The notes under the pieces were generated by a model. That model saw only the letters and a list, made by a program, of their open reading frames with translations, was not told the DNA's origin and did not search any database. From the NCBI GenBank assembly GCA_021613535.1, contig CP075494.1, forward strand, positions 2,294,001 to 2,358,000: a DNA stretch of 64,000 bases, given 5' to 3'. Source of the stretch: Adineta vaga. Lineage: Eukaryota; Rotifera. Positions 11,622-23,185 of this stretch are shown here, one piece after another; the stretch's first letter is position 1; each line of letters opens with the position of its first letter. The position numbers and the translations under genes were made by a program.

Positions 11622-12062
11622 CCTTCTCTTATTTCTGTTTGAGATGAAAGTCTTTTCAGTTTGTTCTTTGCAGCAGTCCTTTCTTTCTTTTCTAATTTAT
11701 TTCTTACTGCTTCTTCTCCTTCATTTATTTATAATGAATTGTAACTCAAAATTGAAATCTAAGTTGTTTTTTTCATCTACAAGAACTTATAGTTTACTAT
11801 GATATGAGTTAATTTGACTAAAATAATATTTAATATGTGATCTCTGTAAAACAAAATGTAGGTTAATTCTCCGTAAGCCTTAATTCTGTTTGACGTATGT
11901 GTGATCTTCTGTTCTTTTATTTTTTCTATCAAAATAAACATTCTGCTCGTCACCACGAGCTAACAATCTCATTTAATTTAAAAAAATTATATTCATTTAT
12001 TTTCCACAGATATTTTAAGAAGATATCTTTTTCTGCATTCACTTTTAAATTTGAATATAATA

Positions 12063-13125
12063 ATGTCAACAGCAACACAAACACTCTCTAGTCAACTATC
12101 AGCACTATCAGCTAAACTTACATTTTATTATTTAATACCAATTTATGTTATTGGAATATTAGGAAATATATTTAATTTAAATATTTTCTTGCGACGTAAT
12201 TTACGTTCTAATGCATGTTCAAGATATTTTATTGGTCTATCAATTACTCAATTAATTCTTTTTGTTTGTTTTTTTATGATAAGAATCGTAGCTTATCTAA
12301 CCGGTATTGATCTTACTCAAACTGTGACAGGTCTTTGTAAAATAAGAGTTTATCTTTTTGTGTTTACTCTTGGTCTTATACGTCAATTTGTATGTTCCAT
12401 TTCAATTGATCGATGGATTGTAACAACAAGAAATGCAAACATACGAAAATTTAGTACACCAAAGATTGTTAATTGGTTCATGACAGGAAATACTTTATTT
12501 TGGCTTTTATATAGCATTCATGCAGCTATTGGTTACGAGGTATCACCAACACGTGGCTGTACATTTTTATTGAATCCTGATTATTCTTCATTTTATGCAA
12601 TACAAGCAACCATATCATCTATTATACCACTCATTATTATGATAGTATTTAGTATACTTACTTTGCATAATGTACGTAATTATCGACGCATTCAAACAGC
12701 TGCACCAACATCTGGAAATTTAATAGTGGCTGCATCGAATTTACCTGACAATATAAATCGTCGTCGACATGAAATGCAACTTATTAAATTATCTTTTATA
12801 CAAGTGATCTTTTATGCACTTTTCAATATGACAATAACTGTTTATCCTCTGTATTCAAATTTAACAAATTCACAAGTAAAGAGTTCTGACCGAAATGCTA
12901 TTGAAGCATTTCTTAATACTATCAATGTATTTCTTTTCTATACTTACAGTGCTGTATGTTAAGAAACACTTCTTCATGAATTTAATTTATATTTTTATTG
13001 ATTTCTCTATTTAGCTGACTTTTTTTCTTTATACATTGGCATCGAAAACATTTCGTAAAGAATTTCTTCTTACATCTAAACAAGTCGTCATGTATATAGG
13101 TAATATTTTTCGACTATGTGGCTAA
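12063..13125 (+). CDS. Rhodopsin-like GPCR (orphan)
   Basis: This is a seven-helix plasma-membrane receptor. Exon 1 is 12063-12953 and exon 2 is 13015-13125. The intron is 61 bp (GTATGT...TTTAG) and lies in helix 7, giving 333 aa. I chose the ATG of MSTATQTLSS; an in-frame ATG lies four codons upstream. TM1 is YLIPIYVIGILGNIFNLNIF with the conserved GN. The end of TM3 is SISIDRWIV, a DRY variant (DRW). A Cys in TRGCTFLL probably pairs with the TM3 Cys. The C-terminal tail after helix 7 is short. It resembles the FMRFamide/peptide-receptor-like clade that is expanded in bdelloids. The ligand is unknown. Confidence 0.85.
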
Positions 13126-13309
13126 AATAATATCAATTATATGTATGATGTTGTTTATTTCTCAAAATAAAAAGTTTCTTTGTATAGTTATCAACAATAA
13201 CAATTTCATTCAAAGATGGAATGACTACATTTTTCTCTTTTTTTATAAAGAAACTGTACTTCATATTATATATACAACAGTAACTGCAAGAAACGTTCTA
13301 TCGACTATC

Positions 13310-13356
13310 GTGAGGGATGGATGAGGGTGTTATATAAATGTAGTACCCACAACCTT
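13310..13356. repeat. Telomere-like element, degenerate
   Basis: The left part is GTGAGGGATGGATGAGGGTG and the right part is GTACCCACAACCTTT. It abuts the broken end of the GH16-like remnant. Confidence 0.6.
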
Positions 13357-13783
13357 TAAGAGGCGTACGTTTGTTAGATCTTGTCGGATTCATATTCAAT
13401 GTTGATGGATAGAGTGCATACCAGATATTGGATGCTTTTGGTGGTGTTGCACCCCATTTAGTTAATTAAATATCAATTTCATTAATATAATCGACACCGT
13501 CATAAGTAAACAAGCCTAAGACTACATTTGGATCAAATTTATTAATTGCACCTTCTACAAACCATCGAAAAGTTCCAAAACCAAACTTGACTTTACTACC
13601 AAGTTCAGCACATGTCCATCTACGTGTTGTTTAGTCCTTTTGATGAAGAATAAACCAAAATGACATATATATTCTCTTTAGTTGATCAATTCAATATTTA
13701 CCAGGTGTAGTATTTTTGAGTGTACTTGAAATCCATTCATATCCTGCCCACTGAATCGTATTTTGAACGCTGTTCTTCATCAT
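13357..13783 (-). pseudogene. Decayed GH16-like (laminarinase-type) remnant
   Basis: Two coding-looking blocks are separated by an intron-like gap, 13702-13783 and 13357-13619. The first reads MKNSVQNTIQWAGYEWISS. The second reads WTCAELGSKVKFGFGTFRW and then NVVLGLFTYDGVDYINEIDI, followed by an in-frame TAA and LTKWGATPPKASNIWY. The phrase FGLF...NEIDIE.xKWG is typical of GH16-like concanavalin-fold hydrolases and bacterial relatives, where NEIDIE carries the catalytic acids. The stop replaces the codon after NEIDI. The middle of the gene is missing, and the 3' side ends at the adjacent telomere-like element. It has no function as it stands. Confidence 0.65.
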
Positions 13784-14174
13784 TGGAAGAAGAAATAACA
13801 CAATCGTCGATATCGCCCGCATATTGACGCGAATATTTTATACTTCGACGTTTTTAAAAAAAATTTCATCAAAAAGTATCAAATAAGAATTAAAATATAA
13901 AAATTCCCATACATATTTGTGTGACTATGAAAAATTTTACACGAAACTTGTAATTTGAATCAAAGATAATTTTTTGCTTCTATATTTTCCAAAAAAACCA
14001 CCATCAATCTGTATATATTATACAGTATGGGAAATTTTCTTTTCCTTATATAAACAATACTATGTCTGATAGATGCTAGGATAATTACTAAAGTTTAGTA
14101 TTGTATCTGAAGCAGTAAGAAAATCTTCTTGTCTACATAAAATGTAGATTTTTAAGAGAGGATCCATGCAAAAT

Positions 14175-14240
14175 CCTTAGGGTATGGATGTGTGTTGGAG
14201 TATCAAAGTCGGTTCATACCCACACCCACACCCTCAAGAT
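14175..14240. repeat. Telomere-like palindromic element
   Basis: The degenerate left arm is CCTTAGGGTATGGATGTGTG. The near-perfect right arm CCCACACCCACACCCTCAAGAT is one of the cleanest right ends in the window. Confidence 0.8.
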
Positions 14241-14863
14241 GGTATTTATTCATTTTAATATTATATCTAAACTTTCTCTTAGTTTGTTTTTTCATATTTC
14301 ACTACGAATTGTCATCAAGCCACCCATCTTCATGATTTTTTTATCAGAAGATCCGCCGTGAAACACTGTACAAAAACTGTATCGATTCTTTATAGAAGGG
14401 ATGACCTTAAGAATTGTGTATGACTTTTATTTTTCAGATATTTCTTATTTTTTCTTCTGTATTTCAAGGATATTTAAAGAAAAAGTAGTTAATTGTAGTT
14501 CTAGTGTTTCCTTCTGTAATTTTCAATCTCATAAAAGTAATTATTATCGTTAAATATTCCTGTTGCTACGACTAATAATAACATATTCCATATAAACAAA
14601 TCGAATATCTTGAAAATATTTTCTAGTTTAAAATTTTAATTTTTTTTAAAATCAGCGCTGTTGTCAGGACTAGTTTATTCTTTCTGTATTTTTATTCATT
14701 ACTGGAATATTCATCTCAAAAAGTAAAATAAAAATATATGATACAATCATTTGCAATTTTGCTTCAATCGTATTGTATTTCATGATTGTTTTCTATGAGA
14801 AATCTTAAACCTGATTGAGTTTCACATATATGTAGTACTGGAATATTAAATAGAAGCAATGAT

Positions 14864-14920
14864 AGGGTGTGGGTTTGAATATCTTGTCTTCATCTTCACT
14901 CGCACCTACCCACACCCTTC
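14864..14920. repeat. Telomere-like palindromic element
   Basis: The left arm is AGGGTGTGGGTTTG and the right arm is GCACCTACCCACACCCTTC. Confidence 0.75.
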
Positions 14921-15782
14921 ATGCATGTATACTCTTCTAGAATTGAGAAATCCTATTTGTTGGGCTCTCAAACAGAAAAACGGTGTCTTATTCACGTGCG
15001 CATGAAACTTAATTCCTACTGATGAATATGTTAGATCAATCAGATACTAGACAAACTGATCAGCACTTTTTGTTTTCTATACTCATTCTTTCAGCATTGA
15101 AAGCAACAGTATGTTGTTTGATTTTTTGCAAGAGAGTTCGTTTCGTTGAGAAGTTTATTTTTTATTTTCGATGTAGAAATATAAAGAAAAGAAGTTTATT
15201 TTGTGCGCAATAACATACTTAAAAAGTACTTTTCATTGCATGACCAAAACTTGCCTGTTCTGTTCGTATTCAAATATAGCAATAACATCAGTAGCACTAA
15301 AACATCTAGAAGTCCTATCCAATTTTCTTTACATTTATTTATTTTCTTTTTTATATTAACTACGACAAGACTTCACAGTCAATACGTACATGATAAAGTG
15401 CATTTTTACAGGTTCTTCGATACCCCTGAAAAATATTATAAAAAAGAAAATGCAGCGTTACATTGAAATTCTACTCGCATCATACACAGAACCGAGCAGT
15501 TGAAAGTCACGCCGTAAAAACGTGGCCGCTCAAATGTGAGTTGTCTCTGATGCTGGACTTTACAAAACGTTGGTAGAGTCGAAAAGATGATGAATATAAG
15601 AGAAGAACATTTGCTTTGGTACATGCTATGAGTGCATGAAAAGTGCTATTACATTTTCAACCTCATCATCGTTTCTTTTTCATCCTGCCTCAGAGCGTGA
15701 GTGACACGGTAGTTTATACATTAAGCATTACGAAACTCTCAGCAATCATACATTGTGCAGCTGCATCTCAAGACGTTTACAT

Positions 15783-15802
15783 TTTGAGGGTGTGGGTGTG
15801 GT
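15783..15802. repeat. Solo left arm of a telomere-like element
   Basis: The sequence TTGAGGGTGTGGGTGTGG has no visible right arm. Confidence 0.55.
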
Positions 15803-15992
15803 ATATTTTTAAAGCTCCAGAAATAGAAGAAATAGAAACATTTTTTTTTCATAAAAATGAAAAATCAGTTGTTCTATAACTCGTACTTTATATTGCCGTA
15901 GGTAATTTAAGAATTTATAAAGTTCTATCAGAAGTCATTATTTATAGTCATGTTTATATTAATAGAGTCAAACTGCGCTACAAACTCCATTG

Positions 15993-17875
15993 ATGCATTC
16001 AAAGCTATCTCAACAGGATGGATCATTTAATGGTTCACCAACACGATATTCTCCTGAGTCGAAGGCATCTGTTAGTTCATCAACTACCCCACGCGCAATC
16101 GACATCAACATGAATGACTTGATTGAAATGCCAAGTAAAAGGTATGTATAATGAATGCAAGCCCTTGTACGTTAAATCATGATAAAAGATGCTTAAAAAG
16201 TGCGGGGGCACTGTTAAGGTGTTTTGATGCGTATGAAGTTTTCGCGGTCGAGCAGTTCGATTGCAGAGGTAGTTCGCTGAAATTCCCTAGTTCAGTTTTA
16301 CATAGTTCATCTATTGTGTTAAACAAAGTATAATTCTATCTCGAATCAAAAAGCTACATCAGAATAGCATGAGTCCTATCTCTAGATGTAACCTTCACTT
16401 ATGTCCTATTCTTCAAAATTTTACAAACATCTTAACACCTGATGGGCACTTTTTCTGCACTTTGCAGTCTTATTTAATGCACAGATGCTACACTACGAAA
16501 TTTTGATAGGTCAATGGGTTTACTGCCCCTAATTCTAATGGTACTGTGTATAATAGCAATCGTTTCGGCAAGTATTATTGTACCACTACTAGTTCTTAAG
16601 CTGGCTAATACAGAATCAACGACAGTCACGTTAATATCAACGACAGCAACGACTACGTCCATAACAACTGCAACGACAACAACCGCGACAACTACCACAA
16701 CAACTACAACTACAACAACAACAGCACGTAAGAAAGCATTCGCATTTTTATTCGCGTTCACGCATGAGGGTGTGGGTGTGGGTATTCTAATCGTCTCCAC
16801 CACAAACGTACCCACACTCACATCCTATATGATTCATTGTTATATTTTAGCTTATTACCATCCTGGTGGTATGCATTCTCAACAGCAAATCGACTTTATA
16901 AAGTTGAAAGTTGTTCAACAGGAGCAACCATACTATAATGCATATCTTCAATTGATCAAAAGTGCCAATGCGGCATTCAAGCATAATACGAATGCTGTGG
17001 CTGATTATTCAATTCCTCGTAATTATTTAAATGCAACGGCGCATTATCTAAGTTCACGTGTACTTCAGACGGATTCATTCGATGCATATGCATGTGCTCT
17101 AGCGTATCACCTAAGTGGTGGCCAAACTGCATATGCCAATCACTCATTACGATTTGTGCAAGCATGGGCTGATGTGAATACGAAGTATTCTGATTCTGAC
17201 GGTAGCCTTGTCATGGCTTATTCGGGAACCGGAATGATCATTGCTGGTGAACTACTTTACAATTATAATGGTTGGAACTCTACTGATAGAGAAAAATATT
17301 TTCAATGGGTAAGAAATGTCTATTTGAACGCGTCGAATACTATCAGATCCCGGACAAATAATTGGGCGGATTGGGGACGATTCGGTTCGATTTTATCTGC
17401 TCATTTATTGGATAATTCTCAAGCAATAGCAGAAAACATTGGTTTAATTAAAAGTGATCTTTTTCATAAAATTGCTCAAGATGGTCATATGCCAGAAGAG
17501 ACGCAAAGAGGAGATAATGGAATATGGTATACGTACTTTTCTTTAGCACCAATAACAGCTGCATGTTGGGTAACTTATCAGACGACGCAAGAAAATCTAT
17601 TTACGAATTTCTCACAAGGTAATGCTTCGATTAAGCTAGCGCTTGATTATCTCTATTACTACAATATGAATTCTGGCCAGTGGCCTTGGTATGCAAATCC
17701 TAATAAAGGATCAGCATCATCATGGCCAGGTAATTTATTGGAAGCTATGGCATCTATCTATGGAGATAGCAACTATGTTAGCTATGTTCAATCGTCAAGA
17801 CCTATAATGTATTCAACACATCATTTTGCTTGGACATTTCCAACATTAATGAAAACTCAATTGGGCACATATTGA
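15993..17875 (+). CDS. Membrane-anchored alginate-lyase-like protein
   Basis: This is a probable polysaccharide lyase of the alginate lyase/heparinase all-alpha type. Exons are 15993-16141, 16510-16727 and 16851-17875. Joins are in phase (GTATGT...GATAG and GTAAGA...TTTTAG), giving 463 aa. The N-terminus is cytosolic and Ser/Thr-rich. A hydrophobic anchor follows (LLPLILMVLCIIAIVSASII), then a Thr-rich linker (about 25 Thr), then the catalytic-type domain from HPGGMHSQQQIDFIK. That domain has the helical phrases YLNATAHYLSS, DSFDAYACALAYHLSGG and AYSGTGMIIAGELL, and an NNWADWGRFG motif near residue 290. The second intron holds a telomere-like element; without splicing it would add a nonsense insert. 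The catalytic part looks bacterial and the anchor-plus-linker looks like a eukaryotic addition. Enzyme activity is inferred. Confidence 0.75.
16763..16825. repeat. Telomere-like element inside a 123-bp intron
   Basis: The left arm ATGAGGGTGTGGGTGTGGGT and right arm TACCCACACTCACATCC fill half of intron 16728-16850. Confidence 0.8.
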
Positions 17876-17991
17876 AATCTATGACGTTAAATCAAAAGAG
17901 AAAAACTAACATATTCAATGGTTTACGAATTCGCTTAGATTTACATAAATTTCATCGTTTTTATCTCTTTGATGATGATTTATGGTAACTT

Positions 17992-20900
17992 TTATTGATT
18001 AATATTTTCTACACGACGAAATGGTCTTTTAATGAAAATAGTCAGTTGAATTAATAGAGGTACGACAATCGTTTGAATGATAATCGTTAGACCACCATAG
18101 AGTCCGAGAAGATTTTTAATGATTTCACTAATAGGAACTGATTCGAGGTAAGAATATGAACAGAATGATGGTGCACAAACTTTGTAATATCGTTCATATG
18201 AGATATTCATTGACCATTGTTCAATGAAAAGATTTTTGAGAATTTCTTCAAATTTCATATCCGAACGAAATCGACTTGCTGTTGAAATGTTTAATATTGT
18301 CGATGAAGCATCGATGTAATAACTGTTGATTTCAGTCATTATTAAGAAACATGTTTCATTATAAAAGCATTCTAAGGATGATTGAAGTAATGCTTCAAGA
18401 GGATAACAACCAGTCATTAAACCCAATATTATATCATCATTCCAATCAATCATCGATTTTGTACAATACTTTGATAATCCACAATCACAATTATCATAAC
18501 GAACAGGTACCATCATTGCTGTTATACCTTGTGAATCATTAATTTGTGAAGTTTGATTAATTTGTAAAAACTTCCAATTATTACGCGAAATCGTCGCCAA
18601 TTGATTAACATGAGTTATTTCACGAAGTAAATCTAGTATTCTCAATATTGATAATGGTAATTCGATTTTAAACTGTTCAATTTTATCTTGAATGAGATTT
18701 TGAAAATTATTTACTGATGGATTTGGCGATGTTTCAACGAGAGAAGTAGCAAGAAAATCTATTAATTTTGTATGAACAGTTTTTTGTGCTGATTGACAGA
18801 ATTCATTGATCAATTGAAAATAACCAGGAATAACATCTGAAAATGTACTTGGATCTCCGACTACTGGTGTTCGTTTTGGTATATATTCATTCAACCATTC
18901 ATAGGTTAAAAATTCTTTTGAACATATCTGATGATAATGAGTGACGGAGAGATTAATAAATGAATTATAAGAAATTGATGCTTGTGAACATGGACAATGA
19001 AGAGATTCATTTGGATAACGATGAATTAAATCGAAATAAATTTCAAATGTTGGTTCTTTGGCTATTTCTATCACTTGTTGATACTTTCGGAAAGCATACG
19101 AGAAATACAAACCAATGACAGACATTATAATTAAGATAACATTTAATCGTGTTGATAAACGACGTTGATCAGTAAAACCTATAAACCATGTTTTGATTAT
19201 TCCTCGTGGAAATTGTCTTTGAAATTTCTTTAACGCTAATAATATAATTGTTAATAGAATCTTGAAAAGAGTTGCTAATCCTCCAATTAGTGCAATGATT
19301 GTTATTAGAATAAAAAGAAAATCAGGACGTTGCACGATTTGATAAGTACATGATGAAGGAGCACAGGTTTCGTAATATTTCGTAAATGAAATTTCAGAAA
19401 TCCATTGATCAACAAATGAACGATCAGAAATTGTTTGAAGAGTTTCATTGATTTGACTTGTATTCCAAATATCAAGTGGATTTAATGAAAAATTTTTCGA
19501 ATTATATACAACATATGTAAATAATTCATCAATAAATGATTTATTGTAGAATATTTCCAGATTTGATTGCATTAGTGAAGTAACAGGTGAACAAGCAATC
19601 ACAAATCCATCAATATTTAATAGTCGAACGTTACTATCGAGTAACAATAATGTTTCACCACAATATGCTGATAGAGCACATGTACAAGAATCGAAAGTAT
19701 AAGGATCTGGTAAATAGAAATTAAAATAGAGATAAACATCATTAAATATTGTGCTATGCCATTGAAAATTATATGAATCTGAAAGTAACATATTTCCTTG
19801 CATATTAGCTCGAAAGAGATTGATTGTTTGTAGAACATCGTATGTTGTGCCATTACGCCATTGTTCAATTAATGTTGTCAATTGAATGTTGAGAAGGTCT
19901 TTTGAAAGAACTTCTGTTCTTACGATTTGTCGACGAAGAAATCTTTCAAGAGAACTCGAAATTGTTGTATTGACTGTTTCACAGAAAATCTTGAGAAGTT
20001 GAAATAATCCAGTACCCATGTAAAACATATCGGATACTTCGAACGGTGGTGGTCGATAATTTTCACGTAAAAGATCAATCCATCCCGTAGAAACAAGATC
20101 ACTGGAACAAACTTGATGAAAGATTGGACGAATATGAAGAAATTTATTATAATCAATTGACATTTGGGAACATTGGCAATGCAATGACGATGAATATAAT
20201 GATTCAATTTGAGTATAGATCGATTCCGATGGATGGTTCACTGTTTTCGTGAGAATTCGTTCCGTAAGTGATGTATAAAAGAGAAGAATACCCAATGTAG
20301 CAATCATTAAGAGAATGTAAGTTCGAGTTATAATTCGTTGATGATAAATCTGGTGTTCTTCAACATTTTCATTCGATTTTTCAAACAAATTGAATTCTTT
20401 AAGAATTTTAAAAACTAATTTCACAATTACACGTGATTTTTCACTTCCTATTTAGAAAGAAGAAAAAAACGTTCATTAGAAAATATTTTTCATAAAACGA
20501 TATTTACTTGTTGGAGCAGGTTGTACTACGATTTCTCTCGTTCGATTACGACGTGAATATAAATATTGAACAATTCGAATCATACCTAACATAACAATAC
20601 GTAAAACAAGACACAAACCACTAAGTAAACCAATCAATTCAATCGCAATGTAAGAAATTGTTTGATGAACCGGTGCGAAATATGTACATGATTTTGGTGC
20701 ACATTTCTCATAATAATTTTCGTATGTTATATTAAAATTCCAATTTTCGATCATTAATTCACGAGCAATTGTTTCGATCTTTGTCTTGGGATGAAAACGA
20801 TTCGATTCTGTTGAAATCATGACACTATAATTCGGTGTTATTGACATATATGATAAAATTCTATTAATACAAGTTTGATTAAAGAAACATTCTAATGTAG

Positions 20901-21792
20901 AATAGAGACATGTCTCAACTGGCATACATCGAAGTTTTAAGCCTGGAATCGGAAATGATACATTGAATTGTGAATTGTTGAGTGCAAGTATTTCTACATA
21001 AGCTGATTCACAAGATGGAGATACTGTACAATTACAATAAGATTCATCTTCTTGTTTTAAACTAATTGTATCAATTTCAATGAGCATATATTGATTTATT
21101 GGAAAAAATACTTTTGGTATCATAGAAGTATGCAGACTATTGATAAGAAAAGAACCACTAATCAATTGACTGATAATGTAAATTCGTGTTTGAAATAATT
21201 GCAATTCATTTGTTTGAAGATAATTTATATCAGAATGAATTCTTTCCAGAAAATTCGATCGAGACAAAAGATTAAAAGTAACGAATGATGTGGAATAAAA
21301 GGATGTAAGAATATCATTGACTTGTTTTTCAGATAAACGACAGAGCATTGACAAGGTTTGAAAGAAAGTAAAACCAATACTTCGAAAATCATCGTTTGAA
21401 AATGAACCTTGTTGATGACCAAAATAAAATTGTGCAATCCATGAATCAGAAACAAATGAACTTGAACACACTTGATGATAGGATGGTTTACTGGAAAGGA
21501 AAGTATTGTAGGATATTGAATATTCTGTACAAGGACAGAGACTATCCAAAGGAAATGATTCATATTCAGATAAAGATTGAAATCCAATGTTGATTTGTTC
21601 GAGATCACGAGAAATTGACCAAATAAGAGTAAGAATAAAAAGAATGAAAAAAAGAAGAAGAAAATAGACACGAGTAGCAATGGTATTAATGCGTTTTTCA
21701 AATGCACTTTCTTCAGAATTACTCGAAATCGATTGAGAAAATATATCAAATTTGATAAAGTTTTGCTTCACTTTTTCCATTCTTGTTGACAA
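17992..21792 (-). CDS. Multi-pass membrane protein with three repeated Cys-rich ectodomains
   Basis: I do not recognise a named family; similar proteins are abundant in bdelloids. Exon 1 is 20508-21792 and exon 2 is 17992-20447, joined in phase across a 60-bp intron (PTR|SEKS), giving about 1246 aa. It is built of three homologous units. Each has a transmembrane helix, then CxC...SIxYNxF, a HQVCSS(x)LVS motif, a helical extracellular region, C.CxxSxYC and C.P...S.LE.F.N. Each then ends at a YYEKCAPxSCTY-type motif and a second helix. Sample motifs are YYEKCAPKSCTYF (unit 1), YYETCAPSSCTYQ (unit 2) and YYKVCAPSFCSYS (unit 3). The repeated Cys pattern and many N-x-S/T sites suggest a glycosylated surface receptor or channel-like protein. 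The Cys layout loosely recalls DEG/ENaC ectodomains, but this is not established. Confidence 0.75.
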
Positions 21793-22035
21793 CTGTTAGA
21801 TAAAAACGTTTCCTTCATCGTTATCCAGGTGATAATTTGTTTGAATTTTATTTTGAACACCATATGCTTTATGAGCTTTTTTAAGTGTTATAACTCAAAT
21901 GAAAATTCAATTATTCTTCTCATTTGAACTTTTAACTAAATTAATAGAACAAACATTTACGTACTTTAATTTATCAAAACAGTGGAATAATGTTATATAG
22001 ATCTAGTGATAATTCCAAGGGGATAACAAAACTTC

Positions 22036-22068
22036 ATCTTGACGATGTGGGTGACCCACACTCGACAC
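22036..22068. repeat. Minimal telomere-like palindrome
   Basis: ATCTTGACGATGTGGGTGACCCACACTCG contains TGTGGGT-G-ACCCACA, a perfect inverted repeat with a one-base centre. It lacks the spacer seen in other copies. Confidence 0.75.
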
Positions 22069-22201
22069 TTTACTTATTAACTAATTTTCAATGATTTTAT
22101 TCATCGAGGTTAAATACATAAAAGGATAGTCATTTTTCATTAAAATATTTAAAAGAAATATTACAATAGAAAATAAGTCATGTCTTATTTTGATGAAGTA
22201 T

Positions 22202-23185
22202 TCATTGTATACACCGAATTTTCATTGACATAGTATTCATTTCAACTTGTTCTCTTGTCACAGTTGCAATACGATTATTTCGTTGATTTCGATTGCAACA
22301 AAATAAAACTAATCGTCTGAAATCTTGACGATATGATGATGCTGAAATGAGATATATGTAAAAATTCGATCCATAACTAGCATATAAAATGATAGTTCCA
22401 ATATCAGCAGCTAATGTTTCTTGTGCTATTCGAAAAGATGTTTTAACTATTGATGAAGAGAGAGTTTGATAAATATTGATTGTTGCAAATGGAATTACTG
22501 GAATAAGAATCGCGAAAATTTGTAAGAGAATCATTGAAGTTAAATTTCGTTGAAATGTATCACGTAATTGAACAGCAGTTATTGATTTAATGTTACGATA
22601 AGTCAGTAAACCAGTAACAACCAATATTGTACCAGGGATTATGCTAAACAACACAGGTCGAAGAAAATAATTTGCATAAAGAATAAAACCTGGACTAGTG
22701 AATATACATTGTGTTGTTGTTTTCTCAATAATTGTAAAATAAATTAAATATGGAACATTTATTCCGATAGTTATTAAGATTGTTATAATAACAGCAATCT
22801 TTGCTGTTTTCAATGTACTTCGATTGCGCCATGCAGCATTTCGACATGTCATTAAATATCGATCGATCGATGCAAAACATATGAATGTGATAGAAGGCAA
22901 TGTACCTAAGTACGAAAAAAATAGACGACTTTTACACCAGAATATATTTATTGATGATGGATCGATATTAAAAGCTAAAGTTAATACTCGCGGTAAAAGA
23001 CCAGTTGAAAGAGCTATTAGATTGAAAAACGATGACATAAGTAAGAAAAATGAACATGATGTTGATCGAGTTGGATATAAAATACAAATATTAATAAGAT
23101 TTCCAATGATGCCAAAACTGAAGATAGGTAAACCAACATAAATACTGAATTGAGCTGTAACAAAAGCGAACGTTGTCGAAGACAT
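22202..23185 (-). CDS. Rhodopsin-like GPCR (orphan)
   Basis: This is a single-exon seven-helix receptor of 327 aa from the MSSTTFAF start; a further in-frame ATG lies ten codons upstream. TM1 is IYVGLPIFSFGIIGNLINICIL. A Cys in IFWCKSRLF opens TM3, which ends CFASIDRYLMTC, a DRY motif with Asp-Arg-Tyr intact. TM7 is IILYASYGSNFYIYLISAS. It is a close paralogue of the receptor at 40002-40994: both start MSS, share YxGLPIF in TM1 and have the same intronless layout. The ligand is unknown. Confidence 0.88.
   Translation of the reverse strand: MSSTTFAFVTAQFSIYVGLPIFSFGIIGNLINICILYPTRSTSCSFFLLMSSFFNLIALSTGLLPRVLTLAFNIDPSSINIFWCKSRLFFSYLGTLPSITFICFASIDRYLMTCRNAAWRNRSTLKTAKIAVIITILITIGINVPYLIYFTIIEKTTTQCIFTSPGFILYANYFLRPVLFSIIPGTILVVTGLLTYRNIKSITAVQLRDTFQRNLTSMILLQIFAILIPVIPFATINIYQTLSSSIVKTSFRIAQETLAADIGTIILYASYGSNFYIYLISASSYRQDFRRLVLFCCNRNQRNNRIATVTREQVEMNTMSMKIRCIQ

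Larger units (their letters stand above)
14241..15992. other. Intergenic, no gene recognised
   Basis: This is 1.75 kb containing only the element at 14864-14920 and the half element at 15783-15802. Short open frames (for example 15022-15466) are Phe/Lys/Ile-rich and show no family resemblance. Confidence 0.5.

Noticed and set aside
15022-15466. Two overlapping open frames before the alginate-lyase-like gene
   Set aside because: Phe/Lys/Ile-rich, no domain, no splice connection to 15993.
16474-16821. Long Val-rich minus-strand frame
   Set aside because: It is the complement of the Thr-codon repeat in the alginate-lyase-like gene's linker.
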